The notes under the pieces were generated by a model. The model had not been told where the DNA came from and made no database searches. It worked only from the letters and a program-made list of their open reading frames with translations. A stretch of 64,000 nt of DNA from Cinclus cinclus. Taxonomy: Eukaryota; Chordata; Aves; Passeriformes; Cinclidae. The stretch spans positions 8,409,602 through 8,473,601 of the forward strand of contig NC_085055.1 in assembly GCF_963662255.1 (NCBI RefSeq), given 5' to 3'. This document shows, in pieces, positions 1-13,171 of the stretch. A program made the position numbers and the translations under genes. Position 1 is the stretch's first letter, and every line of letters starts with the position of its first letter.

Positions 1-1739
1 AATCAAACATTCCTGAGTTTCTTGTATTTTCTCAGGTCTTCTGAAGGAACAGTGGTAGATAACTTGCTTAGAACTGCCTTGATATCTTAAAGCTGGAAGA
101 AAGCAAATATTGATCCTGGAATTTTTTTTAAGACTATAGAGCCTAAAACAAATTCCACCATTCCAGTGATTAAAAATTGTAATAAGGAAAGAACTAGGGG
201 CAATGAATACAACCAGGAGAGCCTGAGGTTTTGTTGTAAACATAAGTCATATTTTGCAGATTTGTCTGAGTTCTACAAATCATCAGCAAGGGTGAGTAAA
301 GAGATCTCTTGATATAAAGAGATTTTAAGAAAGGTTTTGATGACATCCTTTATCAAAGACTAAAGGAACCCAATTAACTGTAGAATAAGAAGGAAGACTT
401 AAAATTCAGGATCAAGATCTTAGGGTTATGACAGTTTCTTGAAAATAATATTATGAAATTATTTAAAAAAATTAAAAATTATTAAAAAACTACTTAGCAG
501 TATTTTAGAAAAACTAATGGAGAATAATGCCAAGGCTTATTATCCAGGTTAAAGGGACTATCATAATGTCCCAGTAGATAGTGTTGAATACAGAGTGCAA
601 TTCTGACCCCCCATTTAAAAATTAATAGTACAGAGCTAAATAAAGGTATGAGAAAACTTCCTTGGAATTAGAATATGGTATTCTAATAACATGTGTCGAT
701 AATCTACTAGCAAGTTTAGGGGATAAATGCTTACGATCCAATTCCAGGAACCCTGTGTGACCAAAGCAGTATGTGAGTGAGGCAATGCTCCTGCAGTAGG
801 TGAGGTGACAGAAGTCATCACCTCTAGGGGGCAGCTGGGGAAACTCAGAATCAAGCAGGTTAACTAACTTACTTATGGTTTAAGGGTAGTGGAGGGATTT
901 GCTTCAGCTAGTCTGACTCTTCTGCTTCAGTTATTTACCAGTGTTATCATTCTTTCCTTATTTTGATCAATACTTCTGAAACATTCTTGAGATTAACAAG
1001 GAGTAATTTTTGAACAGGAGAGGCTCTTGAATTTAACACTCAATGGTGCATTTCCTCAACAGCTGAAACAGATGCCAGTCTGTCCCCTCCCATTTACCAC
1101 CACTCTTCATAGTGACTCTGCATTCCAGCCCTCTGCCTTGTGTTTGCAAAATCGTTTTTCTGATCCCCTCCTGAGCTGGTTCAGAGAGGTCAATTGAGAG
1201 AGAAAGCCTCTATTTTTGATGCAGCTGCTTTAGTTCCAAGTCAGTGAAGCCAAGGGAGTACCTGGGTTTGCAGCAGTGTTTATCTGGATTATGTATATTT
1301 GTTAATAAATTTCTTTTGAAGCTATTATTTTGACTGTGGTAAAGGTTAAGTAATAATTCAGCTAGACTTCTCTGAAAAAAATTGAGTAATTATGCTGGAA
1401 ATTGTGCTAATTTTAATTATCACTTTTTGGGTACTACATGAGTAACTCCTTGAATATCTGGATAGAAACTTCTAAGGGATAAAAATAAAGGGATTTATTA
1501 TTTGGTTAAGACTGGTTAGATTCTGTGGTGTGATCTGTAAGCCTTTCAGTGGTCTTCTTAGTCACCGATTCAGAAAACATGGATGTCCTAGCTGCATAAA
1601 CAGATAGTTGTATATAAGACTGGATTTAAACTTTGTTCATTAAATGAAGCAAGACTGTAAATATTTTCTTGAATAAGATCTCAATGATTATTTGTTAATG
1701 TGGTGTTTTCTTGATAAACAGATTTTGAAGATTACTTAC
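1..1739. other. KNG1 intron 5 / unresolved left edge
   Basis: AT-rich sequence downstream of KNG1 exon 5. I looked on the minus strand for the next cystatin exon, which should start two codons before a Gly-x-Cys and follow an AG acceptor. I found none, so exon 6 and the rest of the gene (domain 3, bradykinin exon, light chain) probably lie left of the window. Nothing else is recognised here. Confidence 0.5.
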
Positions 1740-4700
1740 ACCTCTAGAAGTGACCTTGCATTCTGGAGTTAAATCTTGAAATTGGTCTTTGGAGCAATTA
1801 GTCTCCTCTATTTCATATCTAATTATGTAATTCCATCCAGCTACCACCTGAAAGAGATATTTAGGTTACACATTTTGTAAAACAATGCAAACTTGAAAGT
1901 TAAACTATTAAATGAGATTAGCTAAGAAAGCAAAACTACTCATCTGGTACCTTCTATGTATCAAATAATTTTGCACTCATTAAGCCATAGCATGCTCAAG
2001 AGCAGCAAAAAAAATCTTGTCCTAGCAGTACAAAATGTAAACTAAATCCTGCTTTTGTTAGCAGTGTGCTTTGTATTTGGTGTCCACTTCTGGCAAGCCT
2101 GCAGGCTCACACTGCTGGGTTTCTTGCACTTTCCTCCAAAGATCTGTTACTTATTACTCCCCATGACAGGAAGCTGGTCTAGATAGATGACTACAGTAAC
2201 ACAGCCTGGCAAGTCCTGCATTCCTGAGCGTGGGACACAGTGAAACAGTATCTGAATAATGTAACTTTATACTGCTGGCATCATTTTTTTGTTGAGTGAT
2301 CTACATTTATCCTCTACCCATAATTGTGTCTATCCCAGGCTTTACCTTCCCACACACACTGCTTTGTCCAGAGTCATAACCCTTTCTTAAAATTTTCTCT
2401 CCAGGAAGTGGTTCCATTTTCCTAACAGTGGCTACTTCTCATCCATGAAACCTCTCCAAATCATAGTGTTGGGCCAGGTAACATTTGATTTAAAAGGAAA
2501 AACAATCAAATATAAGAACATTTTATTCCAGATCAACTGAAGTGGAGAGCTCTGGCTTTTCTGTTTGCCAGAGGTGACATGATGGTTCTCTTTCCAGCTG
2601 CTGGATTGTATTCTGTCTGCAACATTTTGTCCTGTGGCTTAAATGTTGTGCAAGTTTGTCTTTCAGCAAAGAGGATTGCTGCCATCAGTAAATATAAAGA
2701 GAACAGTCTGGTTGAAAGCATGACTCAAACTGACATGAGACCAGAAGCTGCTTTTTGGCTAAGTAAATGCATACAGGTTCAAAGAAAAGGGTCTGTATTT
2801 GCTGTTGGGTTGAACACTAGTTAAAAATCAAATAAGAAATGTTACTTTCTAGCAATGGCACACCAATCCATAGGAGGGCCTTTCACAGGGAAGGCTCATT
2901 CCTTCTTGCATAGAATACCAGGTGACACAGAATTTCTACAACCTGAGTAGTAATTTCTTGCAAAGCAGATATTCTCAAGAGCAGAAATCTTGCAGCGAGT
3001 GCCATGTTGGGTTTTTGGGCTCTCTTACCCATTTTTCCTATGTGAGGTTTACCTGTCCTATAGCACATAGCAGCTCCTGACAAATGGGCCCTGTTGCCTG
3101 CAGAAACAGAGATGCCTGCAGCTCTTTGAGAGGCTGGGGAATGTGTGAGACATCTGTGCAGGCTGGCAGCTTTGGCTCAGCCCCTAGGAGGGATCTGGTC
3201 CTGCTGGAGCCTCAGGGCAAGGCCAAAGGAAGTACCCAGGAGGATCCGAGATGATACAGGATGCACGTGCCAGCACAGAATGCAAATAAACTGGTACTAA
3301 ACACTGCTTAGAAACAACTGCAGATAAAGAAAAAAAAGTGTATACAATCAGCTCTGAAAATCCAATAGGTAACTGTTGATGATTCCTTATAAATGAAGAT
3401 AATTATTTATTGAGTCTACCCTCTATATGCATTTTGTGTGCTTTGTTATTAAATATGAACCACTTTAATATCAGAAATATACACAAAACAAACAAGGTGC
3501 CTGCTTTGGGTTGTATTATTTTGGTAAAACTTAGAGAAAAATCATGCACAAACCTGTCTCTTAGCTTCTTTTATTTCCACAAGCTTAAAAAGGGCAAGTT
3601 CACCACTGTGCTTGTTAAACTTCTGAATGGCTTTTTTCAGAATTTCTGACACTTCTGAACCATCATTTGATATATGATGAAAGCATCCAAGACATGGAGC
3701 CTCAGTAAGTCTTATCTTTGACACATCTGGAAAAGAAATAAACCAAAAAACATAGGGCTTCATGCAAAAGAGCCTTAGGTTTTAATTTTTCCCATCTGGG
3801 AGTGAGCAAGAACCTTTCCTACTTTTAACTGGTGTGATAAACAAACCCTATATTCCAGTTTCAAGGCCTACAAAGACATTTTTATAGTTAAGAATATGCT
3901 CTGGTTGTGGTAGCAGGGGCCATCCATGACCTTAGGGTCCAGGGCATGGTTTTGGCAGTGAACCCCATTCCAGCAATTACTGAATTTCAGAAAGGCCTTG
4001 CATGTAGTTTTGACACCATTATGGAAGGTACATTACTCATTCAGCCAGGGAAGAGCCAATGGAGGCTACAACTAAGGGGATGGTTTTCAAATTCTTCAGA
4101 GCTCACCCACAGTGTGCAGCTGCTTGCTCTCCTCACCATGTTTCAGGATGGGGACTTCAGCAGAAGTGTTTTGGCTCACCTGTGTGAGGTGCTGGGATTC
4201 AGAGTGCCCCAGGGACTGTAGTTGGACTATTCTGCTCTAGATGCCAGTCATTGTGGCTCCCAATTACCACTTCATGCTACCTTCAGGCTTAACCAGCTAG
4301 ATTGGCTGTGAATAGACAAGCTTGACAGGGATGCTCAAACTCCTGTTTCCTACTACTAATCCTATTAACTCTCTTTCCTTTCTAGTAATCATGGACTGGA
4401 TTTTCATAAATTAATTTTATAGTTCAGTACCTAAACCAATTTTACAAGTCAGTGAGCTTGAGAATGGAAGTGGGACAATATGTGGTCTCTATGGAACTGA
4501 AGTAAAATTTGCGTGCCTGATCTTCAGTTGGCATAAACTGGCTTAAATGAAGTTGTGCCAGTTTGCACCGGCCAGGAAAACTAGTCCAGGGTCAGTTAGA
4601 TCAAACTGTTCCACCAAAGAGGCTGAAGAGTATGGTACCAATATGGCAAGGAAATCCCTTACCTGTCAGGTGAGAACAAAGTCTGACCCTTCATATTTCT

Positions 4701-7700
4701 AGTATGTCTTTGTTTGACTCAGTAATGACAAATAGATACCTTATAGAAAAGTGTGACCACGTTTTCAGTAAGTAGTCACAAAGGCGATAATGAACCAACA
4801 GCACACCCACTTCTAGACCAACTGTGGTCTCAGCACTTTCATAAGGTCAATGCTGAACAAATGTGTATGCTTTTTTCAGAGTTGCTGTAACTTGGTAAGG
4901 GAGTTGAGTTCCTTAGGCTGAATACCTGATTAATTTAATTTATATGTGGGGATGTTTTTGCTTTCTAAGCAAAGATTCAAATTCAAATTCTCTGTATGTT
5001 CTCTGTGGGATTCACACAACTTTTGCTGGCAACTAGGTGTCACCATTGCCCTACAAATGCAGCATTTGTTCAGTGCAGAACGTTGCGATTGCGTACTGCA
5101 GTTCCTAGAAGGACACTGGCTGTAGATAAATCCATTTCAGCTTTAAACAAGATAGCTAGGAACAAAAAATCAATTACCAGATGCCAAACATCTCAAAAAT
5201 TGGGGTGAATATTTCTGTGATTAATAGTTAGATGGATATGTTAAAGTGAATTCAGTTATGTCTTTCAGAACACCAGGCATAGAGATCTTAGTTGGAAAGC
5301 TTTAAAACAATGTGATCACTTTTTGATAAGGAAAATTCCTGTGTGAATGTAATAGTCATATATGACTGTATTATAGGTGAAAAATATAGTGCTGCTTATT
5401 GTAAAGGTCTAAAAGATCAGTCTCTTACATAATTGCATCACTGCCAGATTTTTATTTTGTAAATGTGTTTTTTTCTTTTCTTGTTTGGGGTAAATATTTG
5501 TTTTGGTGAACTTTAATGGGAATAATTCAGTCATTTTTAGTTTGCAGAAAATTAAGGTGAAATTTTGTCATGTAAAGTTTTTCTAATAATTCCTAGGACA
5601 ATTTTATACTTAAATAGGTAAGGACAGAAAGTTGAATTGTGACAAGTTGTACCTAGCCTTTTAAGTTATTAGCATGCTTTTGGTCTTAATCAAACTAAAT
5701 TTTAACTTGGCATAATTCTAGTGCTCAAAGAAACATTACACACACATGCACTGGTTTTTATTACTCTGGGCAAAAACTGCCTGTGCTTCGCTGACTTAGT
5801 CTATATGTGTATAACAATGAAGTGAACTTTAACAGATAGTTGCTTACAAAAATTTTTTTATAAATGTCTAACTGGAATGATAAGGAGCTTCTACCTTCAA
5901 AATTACCCAAAAGTCTCAGTATTATATTAATTCCATTTTTATTTGTCAATGTATTTATTGAATGCTGTCCCAAATAGTTACGTACCTGAGAAAATTTTGC
6001 ACTCTTGTGAAACATTAGTTGTTTTATCAGCATCATTCATATGAACTCGAGCTGTGCATTCTCCTGTTTTCTGCAAAAACATATGGCAACAATTGTCTGC
6101 AATTCACTGAACAAAAATACAGTGCTTTATATATTGAACACAGCTGACAGTTGCAGACTGATTTTGGGGAAGAGGTTCATATGTGTATTTGTAGTACATC
6201 TAACTTGCTGTTTTGTTACTGAAAAAAGGATCAGTTTTGTTGATGGTGAGGAAAGTAGGGGACAAACTGAGAAGATAACTTGAATGCTTGCTTTGTATTT
6301 GTATGATGTGTCTTGATTAACTAAAGACTTTACAGTCAGAATAATGGAAATGAGCACGTGCCCATGAATAAAGACTGTATAAACTATGTATTTCTCCATT
6401 TTCCTCTCATCTGGTACAAGATACGCAGCAATGACCATGGCATTTCACATAGATTCAAATTATATTGTCGCCATCATGTGCACTATTGTCCCTTCATGTG
6501 CACTGCGCGGAAGAGCAGTGCCGTGCCCTGGGAACGCGCAGTGTCCCTGCAGTGTGTGCCCTTGTTGCACCTCCCCTGGGTGCCCTCTGGTAGTACGAGC
6601 CAGACATGCTTGGCACAGCTGAAAGCCCTCTGCCAACATTTCTGCCATAGTGGCTTCCATGTCAGTATTTGGTTGTGCAAGTTTCCATTTTACATAATTA
6701 ATACCAAGTTTTACAGTCCTTACACTCTCACAGCGCACAGATTTTGTATTTGGTTTATTGTGAATCGTCATGTTGAAGCACTGAAATGTTCCTTTCTGCA
6801 TATAATCAGGATTGTAACAGAAAACTCAGGATTATAATGGTTAACTTCGGGGTTGTAAACATTTCTGTACTGTAGTCATATAAGCTCTCAAAAGCAATGC
6901 AGCTTAAAAAGTTAATTCTACTGTATTTTTCCCCAGGAAATTGCGGTTCTGGTCATTATGCTGATGTTTCTCACAGAGAATTTGTAAAGAGAACAGATAC
7001 TTACAGCCTCTGCAGATACGTTGTAATGACAGTGTTGCCAGTGTTTGTTTTCCTCAGTGCTGCAAGTACTTTCAAGTATTCTGTATTTTACATAGAACTG
7101 TGGGTCAGGACCTGCCTGGATTAAAACAATATATATGTCATCATTTGCATGGTAATAAATCCAGTGAAAAGATAAGAGTTTCAAAAAAGTAAATAATATT
7201 CTTTGGTTACTTTAAATTTCATTGTATGGTTTCCCATTAGCTGCTGGTCTCTCAGCTCTTGGTAGTTCAAATATTAATTTAACTAATTATATTACTTAGC
7301 CCTTACCTACAATCACAATATGTTGATATAATATGAGTAATGTTCAACTACCTTCATTTTAACTTGTAGTACCAATGGGTTTAGAAGCAAAAAGAAGTGG
7401 TTAAGTTTTATATTCTCATTCAAATGTACTCCAAAAAAGCTATTTTGGGTGACTGCTTAGATAGTTAGCATAATTGCCAGCTTGGACTGTGCTCCTGTCT
7501 GACTCCCTCGCTCTCACTCTTGGCCTCCTCCCAGATCTGTCCACTTTCCTTCTGTAAAGCTCCCCTGGCAGCCCAGAACCAGCAGCCCTCAGGCAGCTTG
7601 GCAGTGCCCAAACAGCCTCTGCTCAGTGATGCCAGAGAACTTCAGCTGCCCAGCCTGCACAGGAAGGGTGAGCAGGGATGTGCTCTGGAGACAGCCTTGG

Positions 7701-10102
7701 GCACTGCCTGTGGTTTTCTACAGGCATTGAAGGCTGGGCTGCAGGGCAGAACAGCCTTGGGAATCCCATAAGATGAAATAAAAAGCATTAAGCAAAGTTT
7801 GGCCCAGTCATAAACCATGTAGTGGGCCTATATGTGACAGTGACAACACTGTAAGGTTTGTGCTTCATCCTTTACAGAATATATAAAGTCAGAAGTTACT
7901 AACCTTTTACAGCCACTAAAAATGCTCTGCCAATTTGACTTTTCAAATACAGGCAGCTGCTGTAGTTTAACATTGATTATTCTAAAATAGCCAGTTATTG
8001 TTCTCTGTTTCTGCTGGGAGGATTAAATGATAATTCTTGCCCAAGTGCTACCAAAAAAATGAGGCTCAGCTCATATGGTTGGCACATATTGGATTTACAC
8101 TGATGTAGACACAGAATTATATTCTGCCTTCTCTCAATTCCTGTTGTGTATTTTTACAGGTACGAAAAAGTGTGGAGGTACCTCATATAGTGGTTGTAAA
8201 AAAGAATAAAAGACACTCTAAAAATATAATAGACTTATCCTTAGCAGGTAGAAATTGACTTTTATGGAACTACATCAGATAACAGTATTTGGGACTTTAA
8301 AAGAGTGAAATTCTGTTCTCTGCTACAGTGTTCTAAATCTGAATAAATCAACTCAGTAAGTAAAAAAAGTAAAAAAACCCACTGTTTCTGTATTATTTGC
8401 TGTTAGTTTATTTCATTATTATGAACGGCTATGCCTTTAACGAGTGCAGGTTTAGTCTTTCACTACTCAGCTTTTATGTTTTATTACCCCATCAATAATG
8501 AATGCATATGAATATGTAATAACCAGCTATTTAATTAATGCATTCAACATTGTGAGACTAGTGAGGAGTAAAATCTGTACTCTTTTTAGAAGAAGAACCT
8601 CAACTATGAGGAGATTTCTATTGCAAATTCCTTTTCTGTTTTTTACTTAACATCATAATCAGATCAATGATTCAAAGTCATAATTGATTTCCTCTTCATA
8701 TTTTTAAGAAAAGAAAAGATGAATAATAATTGCAACAAATATGTATTCTTAAAAATAGAACATTGTTTAAAATAAAATTTTGAAACTCCTACCTCTCCTA
8801 TGGGAACACCAGCAAAAGGAAGGTTGGTGGTACTACAGCTCTAATACAGAGATATTTGCATTTGGCTGTTGTTGAGGATGCATGCAGCTGAGTTAGAACA
8901 GTGAGACTATTCATTTACTTAATATTAATTATATTAATTATATAAAGGGTTTTCTGATTTTACTCTTTGTCCACATGCTAAAATCTCCCCAGTGTGTAAA
9001 CAGGAACATGAGAGGGCAAGTTCCAGGAGATGTGGGTAGTTTGCTGTAAGTGTTTAGCAATGCATGGCTCCTTTCCAAGGTCAATTCCTATCTGGGTAAA
9101 AGTCTCTTGTAATTTTGGAGTGCAAAATATTCTCTCTAACACTGGATTTCTTGTGGTTTACATCTGAAAATCCAATCTGGTAGAAAAAAATGTTAATGTT
9201 ATTTTCAAGTAAAATAATGCTTGTCATTATTATGGTAATGCCATCTTTGTATGCCTCTCCGAGGTAAATACTCTTTTGTTAGATTAAGGTTATATAGAAG
9301 GACTCCAGGCAAAGGATCATGTTGCATTCTTCTTTCTTCTGTAATTTTAGCTGTCACCCTATTTGTCTAAAATACCACCTAGTGCTTTTAGATGGATCTG
9401 TGACTTAGATCTGGTGTCAATCAAATAATAGTCACAAACATTTCAGAATACTGCCAAACTTTATCAGGTCATTCTTTTATATGTGTGGCACCAGATCTTC
9501 CCAAGTCAAGATTATAATATTTTTAATAAGTGGGGTTTTGACATTGGTCTGAAAACCTTACAGATGATGGAAAGGGGTAGAATTCCCAATAAAGAAAAAG
9601 AGAACAGAGTGGAATAGTAATACAAATTGTGTTGGTGATAGAAATTTTCTATTCTTTAGTCCTTGCATTAGTAAGCAATTCACCAGCACATAGAGTTCTG
9701 CTGATAAAAACATAATATACATCCCTGCTTCTCATGGGAACAAGTATCTTACTGTGCAAGTCACTTCGATTTTTTAAAACAGTTTTGGAAGACACTGTGC
9801 TGTCATACTTGCCCCTTTACAAACAAGATGAAGATAAGCTGATTCAGAGTGCATAAATGATTCCAACTTGCTGTTTTGGCTTTTTTGTTTTTGCAAAGTC
9901 TACTTACAGTTCTCTTGGCTTCCATCACCACGTATAGAGCAAATTGGTTACCAGTCGCCATGTCTCCATTGTATTTCTTCAGTGCTGCATCAACAGCTTT
10001 AAAGACATCAGGGTCATCACAGTCCGAAAACTCAAATTCAAGAGGAATGGCTTTGCTAGAGAAAAAACTACAGCAGAGTGCTAGTACAATGAAGGCCTTC
10101 AT
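1740..10102 (-). CDS. KNG1: Kininogen 1, partial (exons 1-5 of the gene)
   Basis: Precursor of kinins and plasma cofactor of contact activation; its cystatin domains inhibit papain-like cysteine proteases. Coding exons on the minus strand: 9908-10102, 7005-7115, 5986-6070, 3554-3726 and 1740-1847, joining in frame to 224 residues (phases 0,0,1,0,0). Residues 1-18 form a hydrophobic signal peptide. Domain 1 starts at Cys-Asp-Asp-Pro (residue 28) and has lost any QxVxG loop: the exon 1/2 junction reads KRT-AGPD. Domain 2 opens with a CLGC motif in exon 4, and its inhibitory QVVAG loop is built across the exon 4/5 boundary (Q at the end of exon 4, VVAG at the start of exon 5), so this domain should be an active inhibitor. 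The QVVAG loop and the gene's terminal position next to HRG identify kininogen rather than a fetuin. Exon 4 uses the weaker donor GTTTGT. The gene is cut by the window edge; domain 3, the kinin segment and the C-terminus are not visible. Confidence 0.9.
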
Positions 10103-10264
10103 AATTGGATGAAAAAGGCCCCCTGAATTAGAAGGCTCTTTAAAAAGCAAATGGAAAAGGAATGCCTGACAGGATTTTAGTCACCTCTTCTGTTTTTCAG
10201 GAGCAATAGTTAAGTAAACAGAATGAGTGGTTTGCTGGGGTTGGTTGGTTCTCATCATACCCTG

Positions 10265-10270
10265 TTTATA
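10265..10270 (-). promoter_or_regulatory. Possible KNG1 TATA box
   Basis: TATAAA on the minus strand, about 165 bp upstream of the KNG1 start codon. It would place the transcription start near 10240. A T-rich TTTTTAAAG closer to the gene (about 10137-10147) is the alternative. Inferred from position only. Confidence 0.35.
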
Positions 10271-11100
10271 CTGCAAATAAACTTCTGAGTTTATCTAAAT
10301 AAACTTTGTTTGTTCACCAGAATGACACTAAGGTTATCCACCTGCCATCAAGATAACAGGATAAATAGCTGCAGCTGGGGACCAGTTTAGGCAAAGCGAA
10401 GGAGAAAGAAGTGACTGTAGTTTTCTGACTTCTTAACATCTAAACTGCCACTGAGAATGAATTTTACAAGGCTTAAATAAAAGACCCAAGAAGGTCACAG
10501 TGACAATGAAGTTTTGGACAACAACCTTGTAAATTTTATAAATCTGTTTAGTGTTCAAGCTGCTACAGTTCTGAGAACTATAGTACTCAGAATGTATTTT
10601 AAAAGTCTTTGGACAGATGCATATGATTAAATGTCATGTAACCCTTTGATAGCACTTGGTAAACCTTGTCCTTTGTGGTCCTATTGGAAAGTGCATCTCT
10701 GATGCCATGTGGAGACTGCCTGGACTATGGATTAGTGAGTGATCATAGTGCTTTGTTATCGTTACTGATATGTGACATCCAAGAACAAAGGATTAAACAC
10801 TGTCATCTGAGTCTGGCCAAGCCAGGATTAGAGCTGGCTGAGAACATCTGGTGCTTGTCTCCTGTGTTTGGCACCAAATAGCTTTGCCTTGGATCTATGA
10901 ACACCTTGGGATTGCCTTGACTCCTGTGTTCCAGCTGTGTCTTGCTGTTTTGGGTTTGTGTGGTTAGATTTTGATAGCAGGGGATTACAGGGGTGCCTTT
11001 GGTGAGAAGCTGCTGGAAGCTTCTTCTATGTCTGACAGAGTCAATGCCAGTCAGCTCCAAGACAGATCCAGTTCTAGCCAAGACTGAGTCCATCAGTACT
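10271..11100. other. KNG1-HRG intergenic, no gene seen
   Basis: Unique-looking sequence between the KNG1 promoter and the repeat at 11.1-11.76 kb. Short open frames on both strands show no family resemblance or splice context. Confidence 0.4.
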
Positions 11101-11129
11101 GGTGGTAGTACCTCTGGGATAACATACTG

Positions 11130-11760
11130 GAGAAAGGGGGAAAAAAAAAAAAGGACCTGGCAAAGAACAGGAGAGAGAAGAGTGAGAATATATGAGAAAA
11201 ACAGCTATACAAACCCCATAGCCCATGAAGAAGGTGTGGGGGGAGCTGCTGTGGGTGTGGAGCAGAGATCTTCCTGCAGCCTGTGGAGCAGACTGTGGTG
11301 AAGCAGCTGTGCCCCTACAGTGCCTGGAGGTCAATGGTGGAGCAGGGATCCTCCCGCAGCTCATGGAGGACCCCACACCAGAGCAGGTGGATGCCCAGTG
11401 GAGGCTGGGACCCTATGGATGCCTGTGCTGGAGCAGGTTTGCTGGCAGGATTTGTGAGGGTGCCCATGCTGGAACAGTTTGTTCTTAAAGGACTGCACAT
11501 CGTGTAAAGGACCTACAGTGGGGCAGTTCATGAAAGACTGCCTCCAGCGGGAGGGATCCCTGGCCGGAGCAAGGAAAGAGTGTAAGGAGTCCTTGTCCTG
11601 AGGAAAATGGAGGGGCAGAAGCAACATGTAATGAGCTGACTGCAACTTCCATTCCCATTCCCCTGCACCAACTGGGGGAGAAGGTACAGAAAATCAGGAG
11701 TAAATCTAAGCCTGGGGAGAAGGTACTTTAAAGATATAGCTTTATTTCTCATTTTCTTAC
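11130..11760. mobile_element. Interspersed repeat, probably LTR-retroelement derived
   Basis: GC-rich block with loosely repeated phrases such as GGAGCAG followed by ctggcagga or tttgctggc, preceded by an A-rich tract near 11150. The phrasing resembles a dispersed repeat common in passerine genomes that I believe is an endogenous-retrovirus/LTR derivative; I cannot name the family. Several overlapping open frames here on both strands are non-coding by-products. No intact viral gene is present. Confidence 0.45.
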
Positions 11761-12936
11761 TCTGGTTTGATTAGTAATACACCAATTTCTTCAAGTCTGG
11801 TCATTTTTGCCTGTGATGATATTTGATGAGTGATCTCTCTGTCCTTACTTTGACCTGTGAAACTTCTGCTATATTTTCTCTCCCCTGTCTGGCTGAGAAG
11901 GGCAGTGACAGAGTAGCTTTAGTGGGCACCTGGCACCCAGTCAGGGCCAGCTCACCACACTTGCTACAAATTTTGATTGAAGAAAATGCATTTTGGAGAT
12001 TGTGGATAAACTACACCAGAAATAAGTTTGTTCATACATGACGAGAGACTTTTAAAAATTAGTCAATCTTCCCTCAGTCACACTGAGTCATCATTTTGTT
12101 TCTTTTTCTTCATTGTGGCCCTTGCACTCTATATCACTTTATGCCATTAAAAAGCTATTTGGATGATCAAATTACTAACTTTTTTGAGATTAATCCCATA
12201 TTCTTGCTTACGACATAGCTGTTCTGAATGAGCTTGCTGGTCCCTGGACAGTCTGAATGGACTTGACCTTGAAGGGGGATGGTGTAGAAAGAGGCACCAC
12301 TGTTCTTTCTTCCTGCTCCTCCCAACTCGGTTTCCAGTGAGGAAGGTTCAGCAATAAAGAAAACATTTACATGAAAGAGTTATTACATGCATCTGCTTTT
12401 CTCTTCCCCTGAGAGCAATTATGAACTATTTGAGAAGGGCTGTCCTTGACTGCAATATTTCTATGTATCACCACCAGCAGCTGTAGCGATGGAAGCACCT
12501 GTGCAGGCCACCCTGCAGTGAGACAGCAAGTCATTAACTGTTCTCAAACCTCTTCCAGATAACAGTGCTAACCCAAACACCATTAGTCAATTTATGCTAG
12601 AGCTTGCTGTGTGGAATAGTGTAATTGTTTAATGTAATTTCTAGTTCAGTATCTAATAGATAATTATGTGTAATAAAAAACAAACAAAACAGGCTGTCAG
12701 GAAAAAACGGTTGCATGTTTTTATTTTCTTTAAATCTGCATAAAGCATGAGTGCAGTGTCATGGATTACTTTTTATGAAAAACAGTCAAATTTCATCTAG
12801 GTCAGATTCCTTGGAGAAGGACATTATAATTATGAATGATGAAAAAATGAAAGATTTTAGATGGCAATTTGCACTATTAGGGAATTTTCCTTTTTGTTAG
12901 AACTGAAGGAGCGTTGTTTTCTGAGTGTTGTTTTCT
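11761..12936. other. Intergenic, downstream of HRG, no gene seen
   Basis: AT-rich sequence beyond the likely HRG cleavage site. A second AATAAA on the minus strand at 12720-12725 could serve as a distal polyadenylation signal for HRG. Nothing else recognised. Confidence 0.4.
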
Positions 12937-12942
12937 TTTATT
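12937..12942 (-). terminator. HRG polyadenylation signal
   Basis: AATAAA on the minus strand about 230 nt after the HRG stop codon, the first canonical hexamer downstream. Confidence 0.6.
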
Positions 12943-13171
12943 TTTAACCCATTCACATTATCAGAGGGACTCAGAGTTTTGAGCCTTTCAGTTACAGTGG
13001 AGCTTGGGATAGCCAGGATGAAGAAGCATGTTGAAATACTTAATGATTCTTTTCTGTGATTCTCCTTCCTAGAAACTGAATGCTTTTCCCACTTCTCCAT
13101 GTGCTTTTTTCATTGACTATAGGACTGTGATTGCCCTGAAATTATTGAGCCAGGAACATCTTTCTCTGAGG

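Noticed and set aside
1..1739. KNG1 exon 6
   Set aside because: No Gly-x-Cys preceded by two codons and an AG acceptor was found on the minus strand.
6358..6837. 159-codon plus-strand open frame in KNG1 intron 2
   Set aside because: No domain or splice support; lies antisense within an intron.
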